From assembly GCA_024276995.1 (NCBI GenBank), contig JAJRWB010000014.1:62001-126000 (forward strand): a DNA stretch of 64,000 nucleotides, in the 5' to 3' direction. Under the pieces are notes generated by a model. That model did no database searches, had not been told where the DNA came from, and saw only the letters and a list, made by a program, of their open reading frames with translations. Shown here piece by piece: positions 11,949 to 21,605 of this stretch. Positions within the stretch are counted from its first letter, which is position 1. The number at the start of each line of letters is the position of its first letter. The translations under genes were made by a program, and so were the position numbers. The DNA is from Candidatus Eiseniibacteriota bacterium (GTDB lineage Bacteria; Orphanbacterota; Orphanbacteria; Orphanbacterales; Orphanbacteraceae).

Positions 11949-13407
11949 GATCGCCCGAGGGCGAAGCGCCGATCACCTTCCCGCCACCGAGCGGCCGGAG
12001 GAGGAGATCGCACGCTCTATTCCCGGGAAGTTTCGCAGAGAAGGGCCGCTGCCGATCCCCGAGGTGGCGGAACTCGATCTGGCCCGCCACGTGGAGCGTC
12101 TGGCGAAGCGAAATCATTATATAGAAAAAGATATCTACCCTCTCGGTTCGTGCACGATGAAGTACAACCCGAAGGTGCATGAAAAGGTGGCCGCCGACGG
12201 CCGCATCGCCGCACTCCATCCTCTCCTTCCGGAGAAGCACGTGCAAGGCGCCCTCGGCCTCCTCGTCGAATTGGAGGAAAGTCTCACGGCGATCACCGGC
12301 ATGGACGGCTTCACCCTCCAACCGGCGGCGGGGGCGCACGGCGAGTTCACCGCCATGAAGATGATCGATGCGTTCTACCGGAAGAAGGGGGAGAGGAGGA
12401 TCAAGGTGATTACACCCGACTCCGCCCACGGGACGAACCCGGCGTCGGTGCGTCGCGTCGGGTTCGAGGCGGTGGAGGTGAAGAGCAACGAGCGGGGGGA
12501 GCTGTCGATCCGCCGTCTCGAGGAGGTGGCCGACGAATCGACGGCGGCGCTCATGCTGACGCTGCCGAATACGCTCGGGCTCTTCGAAACGCAGCTATCG
12601 CGGATCATGGAAATCATGCACGGTGTGGGGGCGCAGGTCTATCTCGACGGCGCGAATATGAACGCCCTTCTCGGGCTGATCCGGCCTGGGGACGTCGGTT
12701 TCGACGTGATGCATTGCAACGTGCACAAGACCTTCGCCACCCCTCACGGCGGCGGCGGTCCCGGCGCCGGGCCGGTTGGAGTGAAGGAGCACCTCCTCCC
12801 CTTTCTTCCCTCCCCGCGGCCGGAGAGGAGGGAAGGGGGATTCCGGTGGGGCGGAGCATCGCTCGACTCGATCGGCCCCGTGCATTCGTTCTGGGGAAAC
12901 TTCGGTGTTCTCCTGAAGGCGTATGCCTATATCCGCCATCTCGGCGCGGCCGGTCTCGTCGAGGTGCAGCGCCACGCCGTGCTCAACGCTAACTACTTGC
13001 GGAAGCGGATCGAGAAAGAGTATCCCGTGCCCTACGAGAGAAGGGCGATGCATGAGTTCGTCTCCTCCGCACTTCGCTTCCGGAGCGCCGGCGTCCACGG
13101 CGCGGACATCGGGAAGAGATTGCTCGACTTCGGATTCTATGCCCCGACAATCGCTTTTCCCCTCATCGTCAAGGAAGCGCTCATGATCGAGCCGACCGAG
13201 ACGGAGAGCCTCGAAACGATCGACCGCTTCGCGGACGCGCTTCTGGAGATCGCACGGGAGATCGCCGAGGAACCGGAGACGGTCCGCTCCGCCCCCCACA
13301 CCACGGCGATTCGCCGCGTAAACGAGAGTCTCGCGTCGAGGAAACCGGTGCTCCGGTGGACCGGCGCCGCGCCGCCGCGCTGGACATCGCCGCCGCTGGT
13401 CGTATAG
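11926..13407 (+). CDS. gcvPB: Glycine dehydrogenase (decarboxylating) subunit 2
   Basis: 493 residues. The PLP-binding lysine is Lys268 in HCNVHKTFATPHGGGGPG, and YPLGSCTMKYNPK near residue 75 is the family signature. It decarboxylates glycine and loads the aminomethyl group onto lipoyl-GcvH. With gcvT, gcvH and gcvPA all enzymes except dihydrolipoamide dehydrogenase are here, letting the cell use glycine for one-carbon units or, in reverse, make glycine. A small hairpin TACCG-N5-CGGTA lies in the 37 bp before the next gene but has no T tract. Confidence 0.97.
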   Translation: MPIPLLFEIARGRSADHLPATERPEEEIARSIPGKFRREGPLPIPEVAELDLARHVERLAKRNHYIEKDIYPLGSCTMKYNPKVHEKVAADGRIAALHPLLPEKHVQGALGLLVELEESLTAITGMDGFTLQPAAGAHGEFTAMKMIDAFYRKKGERRIKVITPDSAHGTNPASVRRVGFEAVEVKSNERGELSIRRLEEVADESTAALMLTLPNTLGLFETQLSRIMEIMHGVGAQVYLDGANMNALLGLIRPGDVGFDVMHCNVHKTFATPHGGGGPGAGPVGVKEHLLPFLPSPRPERREGGFRWGGASLDSIGPVHSFWGNFGVLLKAYAYIRHLGAAGLVEVQRHAVLNANYLRKRIEKEYPVPYERRAMHEFVSSALRFRSAGVHGADIGKRLLDFGFYAPTIAFPLIVKEALMIEPTETESLETIDRFADALLEIAREIAEEPETVRSAPHTTAIRRVNESLASRKPVLRWTGAAPPRWTSPPLVV

Positions 13408-13444
13408 TCGTACCGCGAAACGGTAACGCGCCGGGAGAACGCCG

Positions 13445-14430
<986 letters not shown>

Positions 14431-14434
<4 letters not shown>

Positions 14435-15423
14435 GCGGGGGGAAAGAGATCTTCCGCGCGCGCGCAGTGGTGAAGGAGTACATCCCGGGAAGGGGCTTCT
14501 TCGGCCGGAGCCGCCGGCCGGTGCGCGCCCTCGACGGGGTCGACCTTTCGATCGACGAGGGGGAAGTGGTCGCCCTCGTCGGGGAGAGCGGCTCGGGGAA
14601 GAGCACCTTCGCGCGAATAGCCGTCGGTCTCGAGCCGCCGACCTCCGGGTCGATCCGCCTCGGCGGAATCGACATCGCGCCGGGCGACAAGGCGGCGCTA
14701 CGTGCCGCCCGCCGGCGGATGCAGATCATTTTCCAAGACCCGTCGGGATCGCTCAACCCGCGGATCACCGCGGGAGAGGCGCTCGCCGAGGTGATCCGCG
14801 TCCATCGTCGCGCTCCGCGCCGCGCGGCGAAAGAAGCCGCCGTCGATCTGCTCGAACGGGTCGGACTCGGCGGCGACGATTATCGACGCTATCCCCACGA
14901 GTTCAGCGGGGGACAGCGCCAGAGAATCGCCATCGCCCGCTCCCTCGCGGCGTCGCCCCGCTTTCTCGTGGCGGACGAGCCACTCTCGGCGCTCGATGTT
15001 TCGATTCAGGCTCAGATCCTTCATCTCCTGATCCGCCTGAAGAAGGAGTTCGCACTGACCCTACTGTTCATCACCCATAATCTGGCGGTCGTGGAAAACA
15101 TCGCCGACAGGGTCGCGGTGCTCTACCGCGGGCGGATCCAGGAGGAAGGCCCCGCCGGACTTCTCCTTCGCACGCCGCTCCACCCCTACACGAAGGAACT
15201 CGTCGCCGCGGCGGTTCTTTTCAGGCCGGGCGGCGGGCGCCCCGTCGCCGATCTCTCCTCCGCCGTTCTACCCGATCCTCCGGCGGCGGAAGGGTGCCCC
15301 TTCGAGCCGCGATGTCCGATCGCCCGGGCGCGCTGCGTCGGCGCGCGGATCGAAGCGATCGACACCGGCGGGGGGAGAAAGGTGGCCTGTCTCAGGGCGA
15401 CCGGGGAAGACACCCCTGCTTAG
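14431..15423 (+). CDS. Oligopeptide/dipeptide ABC transporter ATPase (OppF/DppF type)
   Basis: 330 residues from TTG 14431, whose bases overlap the upstream stop; the longer in-frame extension lies inside the previous gene. Walker A GESGSGKST, signature [14 protein letters not shown], Walker B LVADEPLSALD and a C-terminal HPYTKELV/CPFEPRCP extension identify an OppF partner. Together with the preceding ATPase it would form the heterodimeric motor of a peptide-type importer. No permease gene follows; a receptor operon with its own promoter begins within 30 bp. Confidence 0.92.
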
Positions 15424-15458
15424 AGTGTGATTTTCCAGGGGTTAGCCCCTTGACACTC
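15423..15458 (+). promoter_or_regulatory. Imperfect dyad overlapping the -35 of the receptor promoter
   Basis: Outer arms GAGTGT (15423-15428) and ACACTC (15453-15458) enclose an inner perfect hairpin AGGGG-TTAG-CCCCT (15437-15450). The right side covers the -35 box of the promoter that follows, so it could be a repressor operator, or a weak terminator for the oppF transcript. There is no T run after it, which argues against a standard intrinsic terminator. Confidence 0.35.
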
Positions 15459-15478
15459 CCTGGGCCGCTTGGTAGAGT
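15450..15478 (+). promoter_or_regulatory. Sigma-70-type promoter of the TonB-dependent receptor operon
   Basis: TTGACA at 15450-15455, 17-bp spacer, TAGAGT at 15473-15478. The same -10 hexamer, inside GTAGAGT, occurs at the exbB promoter (23143-23148), which energises receptors of this class. Confidence 0.6.
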
Positions 15479-15567
15479 GCGCGGAGTGTGCGGCGCAAAA
15501 ACGGGATCGATCCGGGCGGGCGGCCGCACCGTTCGAGAAATGGTTCTTGCCGAAAGGAGCGGAGAGT

Positions 15568-18282
15568 ATGTTCGGAAAGAAAGGTTCTTTCTGGCGTTGC
15601 CCCGTACTCCTCGTATTGCTCGTCCTAGCGGCCGCACCCCCATCGCAGGTTCTAGGGCAAAACCAGGATACCGGGATTCTGTCCGGGACCGTCCGTGACA
15701 AGGATACGGGCAAGCCGATCCCCTGGGCCGATGTGCTCGTCGAGGGAACGGGCAAGGGCGCCGTCGTCCAGGCGAACGGCACGTTCACACTGCCCGGTAT
15801 CCCGGCCGGGATGCACAACATCATCGTCAGCCGGATCGGCTACGAATCGAAGACGACGGAAAACTACAACGTCGTCGCCGGCACCGTGAATCCCCTGAAC
15901 GTTCTTCTCGCCCCGCTCGCCACGAGGATGAAAGCGGTCAGCGTGGAAGGGGAAGACGACGAAGTGGACATCGAGTCGTCCACGTCGAGCAACAAGATCA
16001 CCAAGGAAGAATTCAAGGTGAGGGCGATCAACAACGTGACCGACGCCCTCGCGAAACAGCCGGGCGTGATCGTCGATCCGGGAGGCGGTGTCCATGTCCG
16101 GGGAAGCCGGACCGACGAAACGAAGTACTACGTCGACGGCATGCCGGTGACGAACGCCTTCCAGGCGGGTACGTCGCTCAACGTCTCGTTCGCCGCGCTC
16201 TCCGAGATCGAGCTGCTCAGCGGCGGGTTCGACGCCGAGTATGGAAACGCCTCTTCGGGTATCGTGAATATCACCACCGCGGAGGGAGGACGCACTTTTT
16301 CCGGGCTGGTTCGGTTCTTCACCGACGATTTCGGGGCGCCCGACAAGACGTACTACAACTCGGACGATCTCGCCCTCGCTCTCGGCGGTCCGGTGCTCTC
16401 GAAGGATTTGCGTTTCTACCTGTCGGGCGAAGGGATCTGGAGCAACACGTACCTGCCGGTGAACCGGGAATACAACAAGCACAAGATTCTCGGCATCACC
16501 TTCCGCGACAGGAATGATAATTCGTACCAGGGCCAGGGGAAACTGACCTATTTCTTCACACCCGAGAAAAAACTTTCAACGGAAATGCTTTATACGCGGC
16601 GGATCCGTGCGCCGTACAGGCACACTCTCAGTCGCACCGGTTGGTGGTCCGCCGAGAACCGGCACTGGTGGTTCGAGCCTCTCGATTCGACCTATGTGTT
16701 CTACTCCGGCCCGGAGCATGACACCCGGATCGCGCGGATCGACCAGCAGGCGAGCCTCAGCTGGACGCATACTCTCTCGCCGGAAACGTATTACACCGCC
16801 AAGCTGGCGCGGTTCAGCAGCAACAACCTGGAGAGGGTCGGGCAGAAGAATCCCCGAGACTATCTCCCCTTCTTCGGCACCGAAAACCAGATCGATCCAT
16901 TGAACCGGTATTTCGCCGTGGAGGGAGACTATCCCCTGTACGACGAATACCAGTCCTCCACGGTGACATTGAAAACGGACCTCACGAGCCAGTTCCACCG
17001 GAAACACAGGGGAAAGATGGGGCTGCAGCTCGACTACTACGACATGGCGAATTTCAACGCCCAGTTCCCCGATTCGAACAACATCGAGGGACGGTTTCCC
17101 GACAGGTACCACGTATACTCGTGGGGGGGTGCCCTGTACGCGCAGGACCGCTTCACATACGAAGGAATGGTGGTGAACGGCGGGCTGCGCTGGGATTTCT
17201 ATGATCCCGGTCTCAAGGCGGTCCGGCTCGACAACGAATCGCGTGCGTCCCGCTTCCTTCCGCCGAATGATATCTCCCTCGGCGCGCGGCTCAACTCGCA
17301 GATCAGTCCTCGCCTCGGCATGGCGTACCCGATCACCGACCGGGATGTTCTTCATTTTCATTACGGCCGTTTCTACCAGCTGCCGAGTCTCTCCGACATG
17401 TACACCTCCATCGGCGTGACGAACCAGACCCCCGGAAGCGTCACGGGGAACGTCAGTCTCGATCCGGTGAAGACGATCAGTTACGAACTCGGCGTCGATC
17501 ACCAGCTCACGGGGCTGCTCAATCTCGACATGACGGTTTTCTTCAAGGATATCTTCGGATGGATCGATACGCAGGAAGATCCGAACGGAACGCTGGCGAG
17601 CACCGGGGCGGACCCGGCGGTCACTTTCGTGAACCAGGCGTACGGCACGGTGAAGGGTCTTGAGTTCAAGCTACGCCGGAAGTTCCGAAACAAGTTCGGC
17701 GGCAGCCTGGTCTACACCCTTTCACGCGCCACCGGGACGCACTCCGATCCGAACACGCAGCTCCTCATCGGTCTCGGCCAGCTGAACCGGAAGCCTCTCG
17801 GTGAGAGTCCCCTCGATTGGGACCGCACCCATACGCTGGTGGGGAACCTGATCCTCTCCGACCCCGGGGTGTGGGAGATCTCCACCGACTTCACATACCA
17901 AAGCGGCGCACCGTTCACGCCGCAGGAGTTCAACCAGCGGCAGGTCCTCGCGGAGGATGTGAACAGCGGACGGCTGCCGGAAGAATCGTGGCTCGACATC
18001 CGGGCGAACAAGCTCTATTCGATGTACGGGCAGGAATTCAGGCTCTATGTGGAAGGGACGAACCTCCTCGATCGCCGGAATATCGCCACCTTCGATCCGA
18101 GCGATTTTCCGAGCAATACGGGACTCCACGCCGAGTACTATACCGAGGAGGGGCAACTCGGCGGCGCGTACAATCTGCACGAAGTGAATGCGTCGAGCGA
18201 GGACCGCTACATTCCCCTGAACGACCCAAGGGTATTCGACCCGGGTCGCGCCTTGAAGATGGGTATCATGCTCGACTGGTAG
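15568..18282 (+). CDS. TonB-dependent outer-membrane receptor with N-terminal carboxypeptidase-regulatory-like domain
   Basis: 904 residues from ATG 15568 (AAAGGAG upstream). Signal peptide about 1-30 (basic start, LLVLLVLAAAP, cleavage near VLGQ). Next comes a carboxypeptidase-regulatory-like domain (about 35-120: GTVRDKDTGKPIPWADV...GYES), then a plug domain with VHVRGSRTDETKYYVDGMPV and a GGFDAEYGNASSGIVNI motif, then a long beta-barrel ending in Trp (MLDW), typical for BAM recognition. A possible TonB box is MKAVSVEGE just before the plug. The architecture is that of Bacteroidetes SusC-like/OAR-type receptors, but there is no SusD gene. It precedes a secreted surface protein and a PorV-like porin, so the substrate may be polymeric or proteinaceous; it cannot be read from sequence. 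Confidence 0.9.
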   Translation: MFGKKGSFWRCPVLLVLLVLAAAPPSQVLGQNQDTGILSGTVRDKDTGKPIPWADVLVEGTGKGAVVQANGTFTLPGIPAGMHNIIVSRIGYESKTTENYNVVAGTVNPLNVLLAPLATRMKAVSVEGEDDEVDIESSTSSNKITKEEFKVRAINNVTDALAKQPGVIVDPGGGVHVRGSRTDETKYYVDGMPVTNAFQAGTSLNVSFAALSEIELLSGGFDAEYGNASSGIVNITTAEGGRTFSGLVRFFTDDFGAPDKTYYNSDDLALALGGPVLSKDLRFYLSGEGIWSNTYLPVNREYNKHKILGITFRDRNDNSYQGQGKLTYFFTPEKKLSTEMLYTRRIRAPYRHTLSRTGWWSAENRHWWFEPLDSTYVFYSGPEHDTRIARIDQQASLSWTHTLSPETYYTAKLARFSSNNLERVGQKNPRDYLPFFGTENQIDPLNRYFAVEGDYPLYDEYQSSTVTLKTDLTSQFHRKHRGKMGLQLDYYDMANFNAQFPDSNNIEGRFPDRYHVYSWGGALYAQDRFTYEGMVVNGGLRWDFYDPGLKAVRLDNESRASRFLPPNDISLGARLNSQISPRLGMAYPITDRDVLHFHYGRFYQLPSLSDMYTSIGVTNQTPGSVTGNVSLDPVKTISYELGVDHQLTGLLNLDMTVFFKDIFGWIDTQEDPNGTLASTGADPAVTFVNQAYGTVKGLEFKLRRKFRNKFGGSLVYTLSRATGTHSDPNTQLLIGLGQLNRKPLGESPLDWDRTHTLVGNLILSDPGVWEISTDFTYQSGAPFTPQEFNQRQVLAEDVNSGRLPEESWLDIRANKLYSMYGQEFRLYVEGTNLLDRRNIATFDPSDFPSNTGLHAEYYTEEGQLGGAYNLHEVNASSEDRYIPLNDPRVFDPGRALKMGIMLDW

Positions 18283-18321
18283 GACCACCGGGTGGTCCGC
18301 ACCGCTGGGGAGGCTCGAAAA

Positions 18322-20517
18322 ATGTCTGGCCGTTATGGGAATCGATCAGTAACCGGAGGCGTGGGACGGTTCGCCGGCGGGGCGCCTTGTGCCCTTCTCG
18401 TCGTTGCGGTGCTCCTCGCCGTCATCGCCGGCGTCGGCTCGGCGCGGATGACCGATGAGCAACTCGGCGCGTCGGCACAGATTCCGGAAAACGTCTCTCC
18501 CGTGCTCCGGTTCCTGACGAATTTCCACAACGTGGGGAAACTGATTCTCCATATTTCGAACCAAGGGATCTTCGGCACCTTCGGGACGGCCGATTTCAAC
18601 GTCGCCCCGTCCGCGCAATGGCCGCCGGGAGTGCCGCATGAATACCTCTACGCCGCCGGCATCTGGCTGGGGGGCGTGATCGAAACCGAAGGGGGAGATG
18701 TCGACACCCTTGTCTCGGCGGCGGTCTACCAGCGGGAGTTCTGGCCCGACTTTTTCGATCCCCTTGCCACGATCTACGAAACCTGGGAGGGTCGCCCCGG
18801 GCGGCAGCGCTATTTCGATGACGACGGCGACGGCTCGGTCGACGAAGACGAGATCGACGGCATCAACAACGATCCGTGGAACGACACGCGGATCGACGAG
18901 GATCACGCCGCCATCAGCCAGCAGATGTTCCGCTGCACGTACTATGACACCACCGATTTCAACGATCGGATTTCCGACCCGAGATCGTTCCACTATCCCA
19001 TCGGGTTGAAGGTGACCCAGGAGAGCTACCAGTGGGTGGGGCCGAACTGGGACGATTTCGTCGGAATCGACTTCACCATCGAGAATATTTCCCAGAGGAG
19101 CATTCGCGCCGCGTACGTCGGCTTCATGGTCGATTCGGATGTGGGAAACACGAGGCTCACCGATGCGATCTTCAACGATGATCTTTCCAATTTCATCAGC
19201 CAGGATACGACTTTGATCGTGCCGGGGGCGGAACCGGAGGATCTCAGTTTGAATATCGCCTACATGCGCGATGCCGAGGGAGGAGACGACGGCTCGGACG
19301 CCGACGGTCTTTTCGGTGTCATGTTTCTCGGCCACACCGTCGACTCGAGCGGGATCAACGCGCCGGCGAAGGTGGAGATCCACGCCTACCGGTCATGGTC
19401 GAGCGGCGAGGAGGATCCGGAGGACGACAGGGAGCGGTACCGCTATCTCAGGGGGAACCGGAACGAGCCCCCGGGAAGTCCGATCTGGCTCCAGCATATC
19501 GACCCCCCCGAATTGAGGCCGGCCGATTACCGGATGCTCGTTTCCGCAGGGCCGTTTCGGGAAATCCTTCCGGGCGACGTGTTGAAGTTCCAGTCGGCCT
19601 TCGTCATCCTCGACAGCAAGGGCCTGAACCGTGACGACGAGAATGTCGTGCGGACCCAAATGCTCGGAAACGCGATCGCCGCGCAACGAATCTTCAACCG
19701 CGACTGGACGGCCGCATCGGCGCCTCCGCCCCCGAACCAACGACTCATACCCGGCGATCACAGGATCACCCTCGAGTGGGACGACTTCTCCGAGCTCACC
19801 CCCGACCCCCTTTCGAGAAAGCTCGATTTCCAGGGGTATGAGATCTGGAAGTCGGTCGGATGGAGGCGCGAAACCGCCGACCCGGGTGACGACACGTGGT
19901 TCCTCATCGCCGATATCGACAAGGAGGAACTGTCCAACTTCGACACCGGCGCCCAGGGGGTGGGAAAATATCGTTACATCGATTCGAAGGATGTGAAAAA
20001 CGGTTTCCCGTACTGGTACGCCGTAGTCGCCTACGATCAGGGCGACCCGGAAGCGGGGATCGCGCCGGAGCACGGCAAATTTTCCCAGGCGAAGCAGCTC
20101 GTTTACGCCCGTTTCAGCCCGACCCGGTCGCTCGACGACGCCGTGGACGTGTACGACGTGGACGAGGCGACGGGCGAAGTGTCGGCGAAGGAGATCCGGA
20201 CCGTGCAGAACGTCCGCGTCGTTCCGAATCCGTACAAGGAGAGGGCGGCCTGGGACGAGAGCGACTCGGCGATGAACCCGACGGGGAGAAAGATCTACTT
20301 CGTCAATCTCCCGGAAAGGGCGACGATTACGATTTACACCCTTGCCGGTGATCTGGTACAGACGATTGAGCACAACTACACCACGAGTCCGGAAATCGAC
20401 AGAACGTTCTGGAACCTGGTGTCGAGGAACAATCAGGAAGTGGTGAGCGGAATCTACATCTACCATATCCAGTCGGAGGTGGGAGAGAAGGTGGGACGCT
20501 TCGCTATTCTCCGTTGA
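18322..20517 (+). CDS. Large secreted surface protein with T9SS/FlgD-like C-terminal domain
   Basis: 731 residues from ATG 18322 (GGGGAGG at 18307-18313). The N-terminus has a hydrophobic signal segment (ALLVVAVLLAVIAGVGSA, about residues 24-41). The body is beta-rich and includes an Asp-rich calcium-type motif DDDGDGSVDEDEIDG near residue 172. The C-terminal ~100 residues (VRVVPNPYKERAAW...ATITIYTLAGDLVQTIEH...GIYIYHI...VGRFAILR) match the Ig-like tail of FlgD and type IX secretion sorting domains: PNPY opening, GD(L)V core and G(I/V)Y near the end. It is probably exported and surface-attached with the help of the PorV-like neighbour. Substrate and function unknown. Confidence 0.72.
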   Translation: MSGRYGNRSVTGGVGRFAGGAPCALLVVAVLLAVIAGVGSARMTDEQLGASAQIPENVSPVLRFLTNFHNVGKLILHISNQGIFGTFGTADFNVAPSAQWPPGVPHEYLYAAGIWLGGVIETEGGDVDTLVSAAVYQREFWPDFFDPLATIYETWEGRPGRQRYFDDDGDGSVDEDEIDGINNDPWNDTRIDEDHAAISQQMFRCTYYDTTDFNDRISDPRSFHYPIGLKVTQESYQWVGPNWDDFVGIDFTIENISQRSIRAAYVGFMVDSDVGNTRLTDAIFNDDLSNFISQDTTLIVPGAEPEDLSLNIAYMRDAEGGDDGSDADGLFGVMFLGHTVDSSGINAPAKVEIHAYRSWSSGEEDPEDDRERYRYLRGNRNEPPGSPIWLQHIDPPELRPADYRMLVSAGPFREILPGDVLKFQSAFVILDSKGLNRDDENVVRTQMLGNAIAAQRIFNRDWTAASAPPPPNQRLIPGDHRITLEWDDFSELTPDPLSRKLDFQGYEIWKSVGWRRETADPGDDTWFLIADIDKEELSNFDTGAQGVGKYRYIDSKDVKNGFPYWYAVVAYDQGDPEAGIAPEHGKFSQAKQLVYARFSPTRSLDDAVDVYDVDEATGEVSAKEIRTVQNVRVVPNPYKERAAWDESDSAMNPTGRKIYFVNLPERATITIYTLAGDLVQTIEHNYTTSPEIDRTFWNLVSRNNQEVVSGIYIYHIQSEVGEKVGRFAILR

Positions 20518-20587
20518 AAAGGACGGCGCCTGTAACGCCCATGTTCGCGGGGGCGATCGGAAAGTGAATGGAAGGGAGGAGAGAACG

Positions 20588-21565
20588 TTGAAGTCGATGA
20601 GGATCTTCCTGGCCCTCGCCGGGGTCGTCCTGATGCAGGGACCGGCGCAAGGGGGCGAGGTCTTCGCCAAGGTGGGAACCATCGGCGCCCAGTTTCTGAA
20701 ACTAGGCGTGGGTGGTCGCGGCGTGGCGATGGGCGATGCGTTCGTCGCCGTGGCGGACGACGCGTCGGCGCTTTACTGGAACCCCGCGGGGATCGCCCAG
20801 CTGCAGGGGAACAGCCATGTTTTTCTTTCCCATTCCACCTGGCCGGCGGAAATCGGCCATGAATTTGCCGGTTACGTCTTCACATACGGCTCGATTCCCG
20901 GTGTGCTCGGCGTGAGCGTCAACGTGCTGCAGATGGACCCGATGATCCGTACCACCGAGTACCACCCCGATGGGATCAACCTGGCGGGGTCGGAGGAACT
21001 CGAGCAGTTCGACGCCGGCGATCTCGCCATCGGTTTCAGCTACGCCCAGTTTCTCACCGACAAATTCTCCTTCGGAGGAACGGTGAAGTGGATCCACCAG
21101 GGTCTGGAGGAGGAATTCGCCGAGGGGTTGAACTTCGACTTCGGAACGCTCTACCATACCGGTTTCCGGACGGTCACGGTGGGGATGACGATACAGAATA
21201 TCGGTCCCGAAATGAGCTTCATCGAGCAGCGTTTCTCCCCTCCGACGGCGTTCAAGCTCGGACTTTCGATGGATGCGTTCCGTGCGAACCGCCAGAACCT
21301 CCTCGTATCGACCGAGTTTAACCACCTGAGTGATAACCAGGAGCGGGCGAACCTCGGCCTGGAGTACGAGTACACCCCTCTCGACAGAGTCTCCCTCGCC
21401 CTGCGCGGCGGTCTGACGCCGAAGCGGGATACGCAGCAGTACGCCTTCGGCTTCGGCGTCCGGTTCCCCACCAGCTCGAACGCCAGCGCGAAAGTGAACT
21501 ACTCCTACAGCCAGCTCGATTTACTCGGAGGCGCGCACCAGATCAGTGTCAACCTGATCTACTGA
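20588..21565 (+). CDS. PorV/PorQ-family outer-membrane beta-barrel protein
   Basis: 325 residues. TTG 20588 is 8 bp after GGAGG (20575-20579); ATG 20597 three codons later is too far from it. A short signal peptide (LALAGVVLMQGPAQGG) is followed by the family opening FLKLGVGGRGVAMGDAFVAVADDASALYWNPAGIA, which defines the PorV/PorQ (UPF0164-like) group related to FadL. In Bacteroidetes PorV carries type IX substrates from the SprA/Sov channel to the surface. Lying directly after a protein with a sorting-type tail, it is a candidate shuttle for that protein. Confidence 0.85.
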   Translation: MKSMRIFLALAGVVLMQGPAQGGEVFAKVGTIGAQFLKLGVGGRGVAMGDAFVAVADDASALYWNPAGIAQLQGNSHVFLSHSTWPAEIGHEFAGYVFTYGSIPGVLGVSVNVLQMDPMIRTTEYHPDGINLAGSEELEQFDAGDLAIGFSYAQFLTDKFSFGGTVKWIHQGLEEEFAEGLNFDFGTLYHTGFRTVTVGMTIQNIGPEMSFIEQRFSPPTAFKLGLSMDAFRANRQNLLVSTEFNHLSDNQERANLGLEYEYTPLDRVSLALRGGLTPKRDTQQYAFGFGVRFPTSSNASAKVNYSYSQLDLLGGAHQISVNLIY

Positions 21566-21605
21566 GCCGCGCGCCCGGTGACCGGCGGCCAAGGAGCGAA
21601 CCGCC

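Noticed and set aside
15568-20517. SusC/SusD polysaccharide utilisation pair
   Set aside because: The gene after the receptor has no SusD-like lipobox or TPR helices; it is a beta-rich protein with a sorting-type tail, and no glycoside hydrolases are near.
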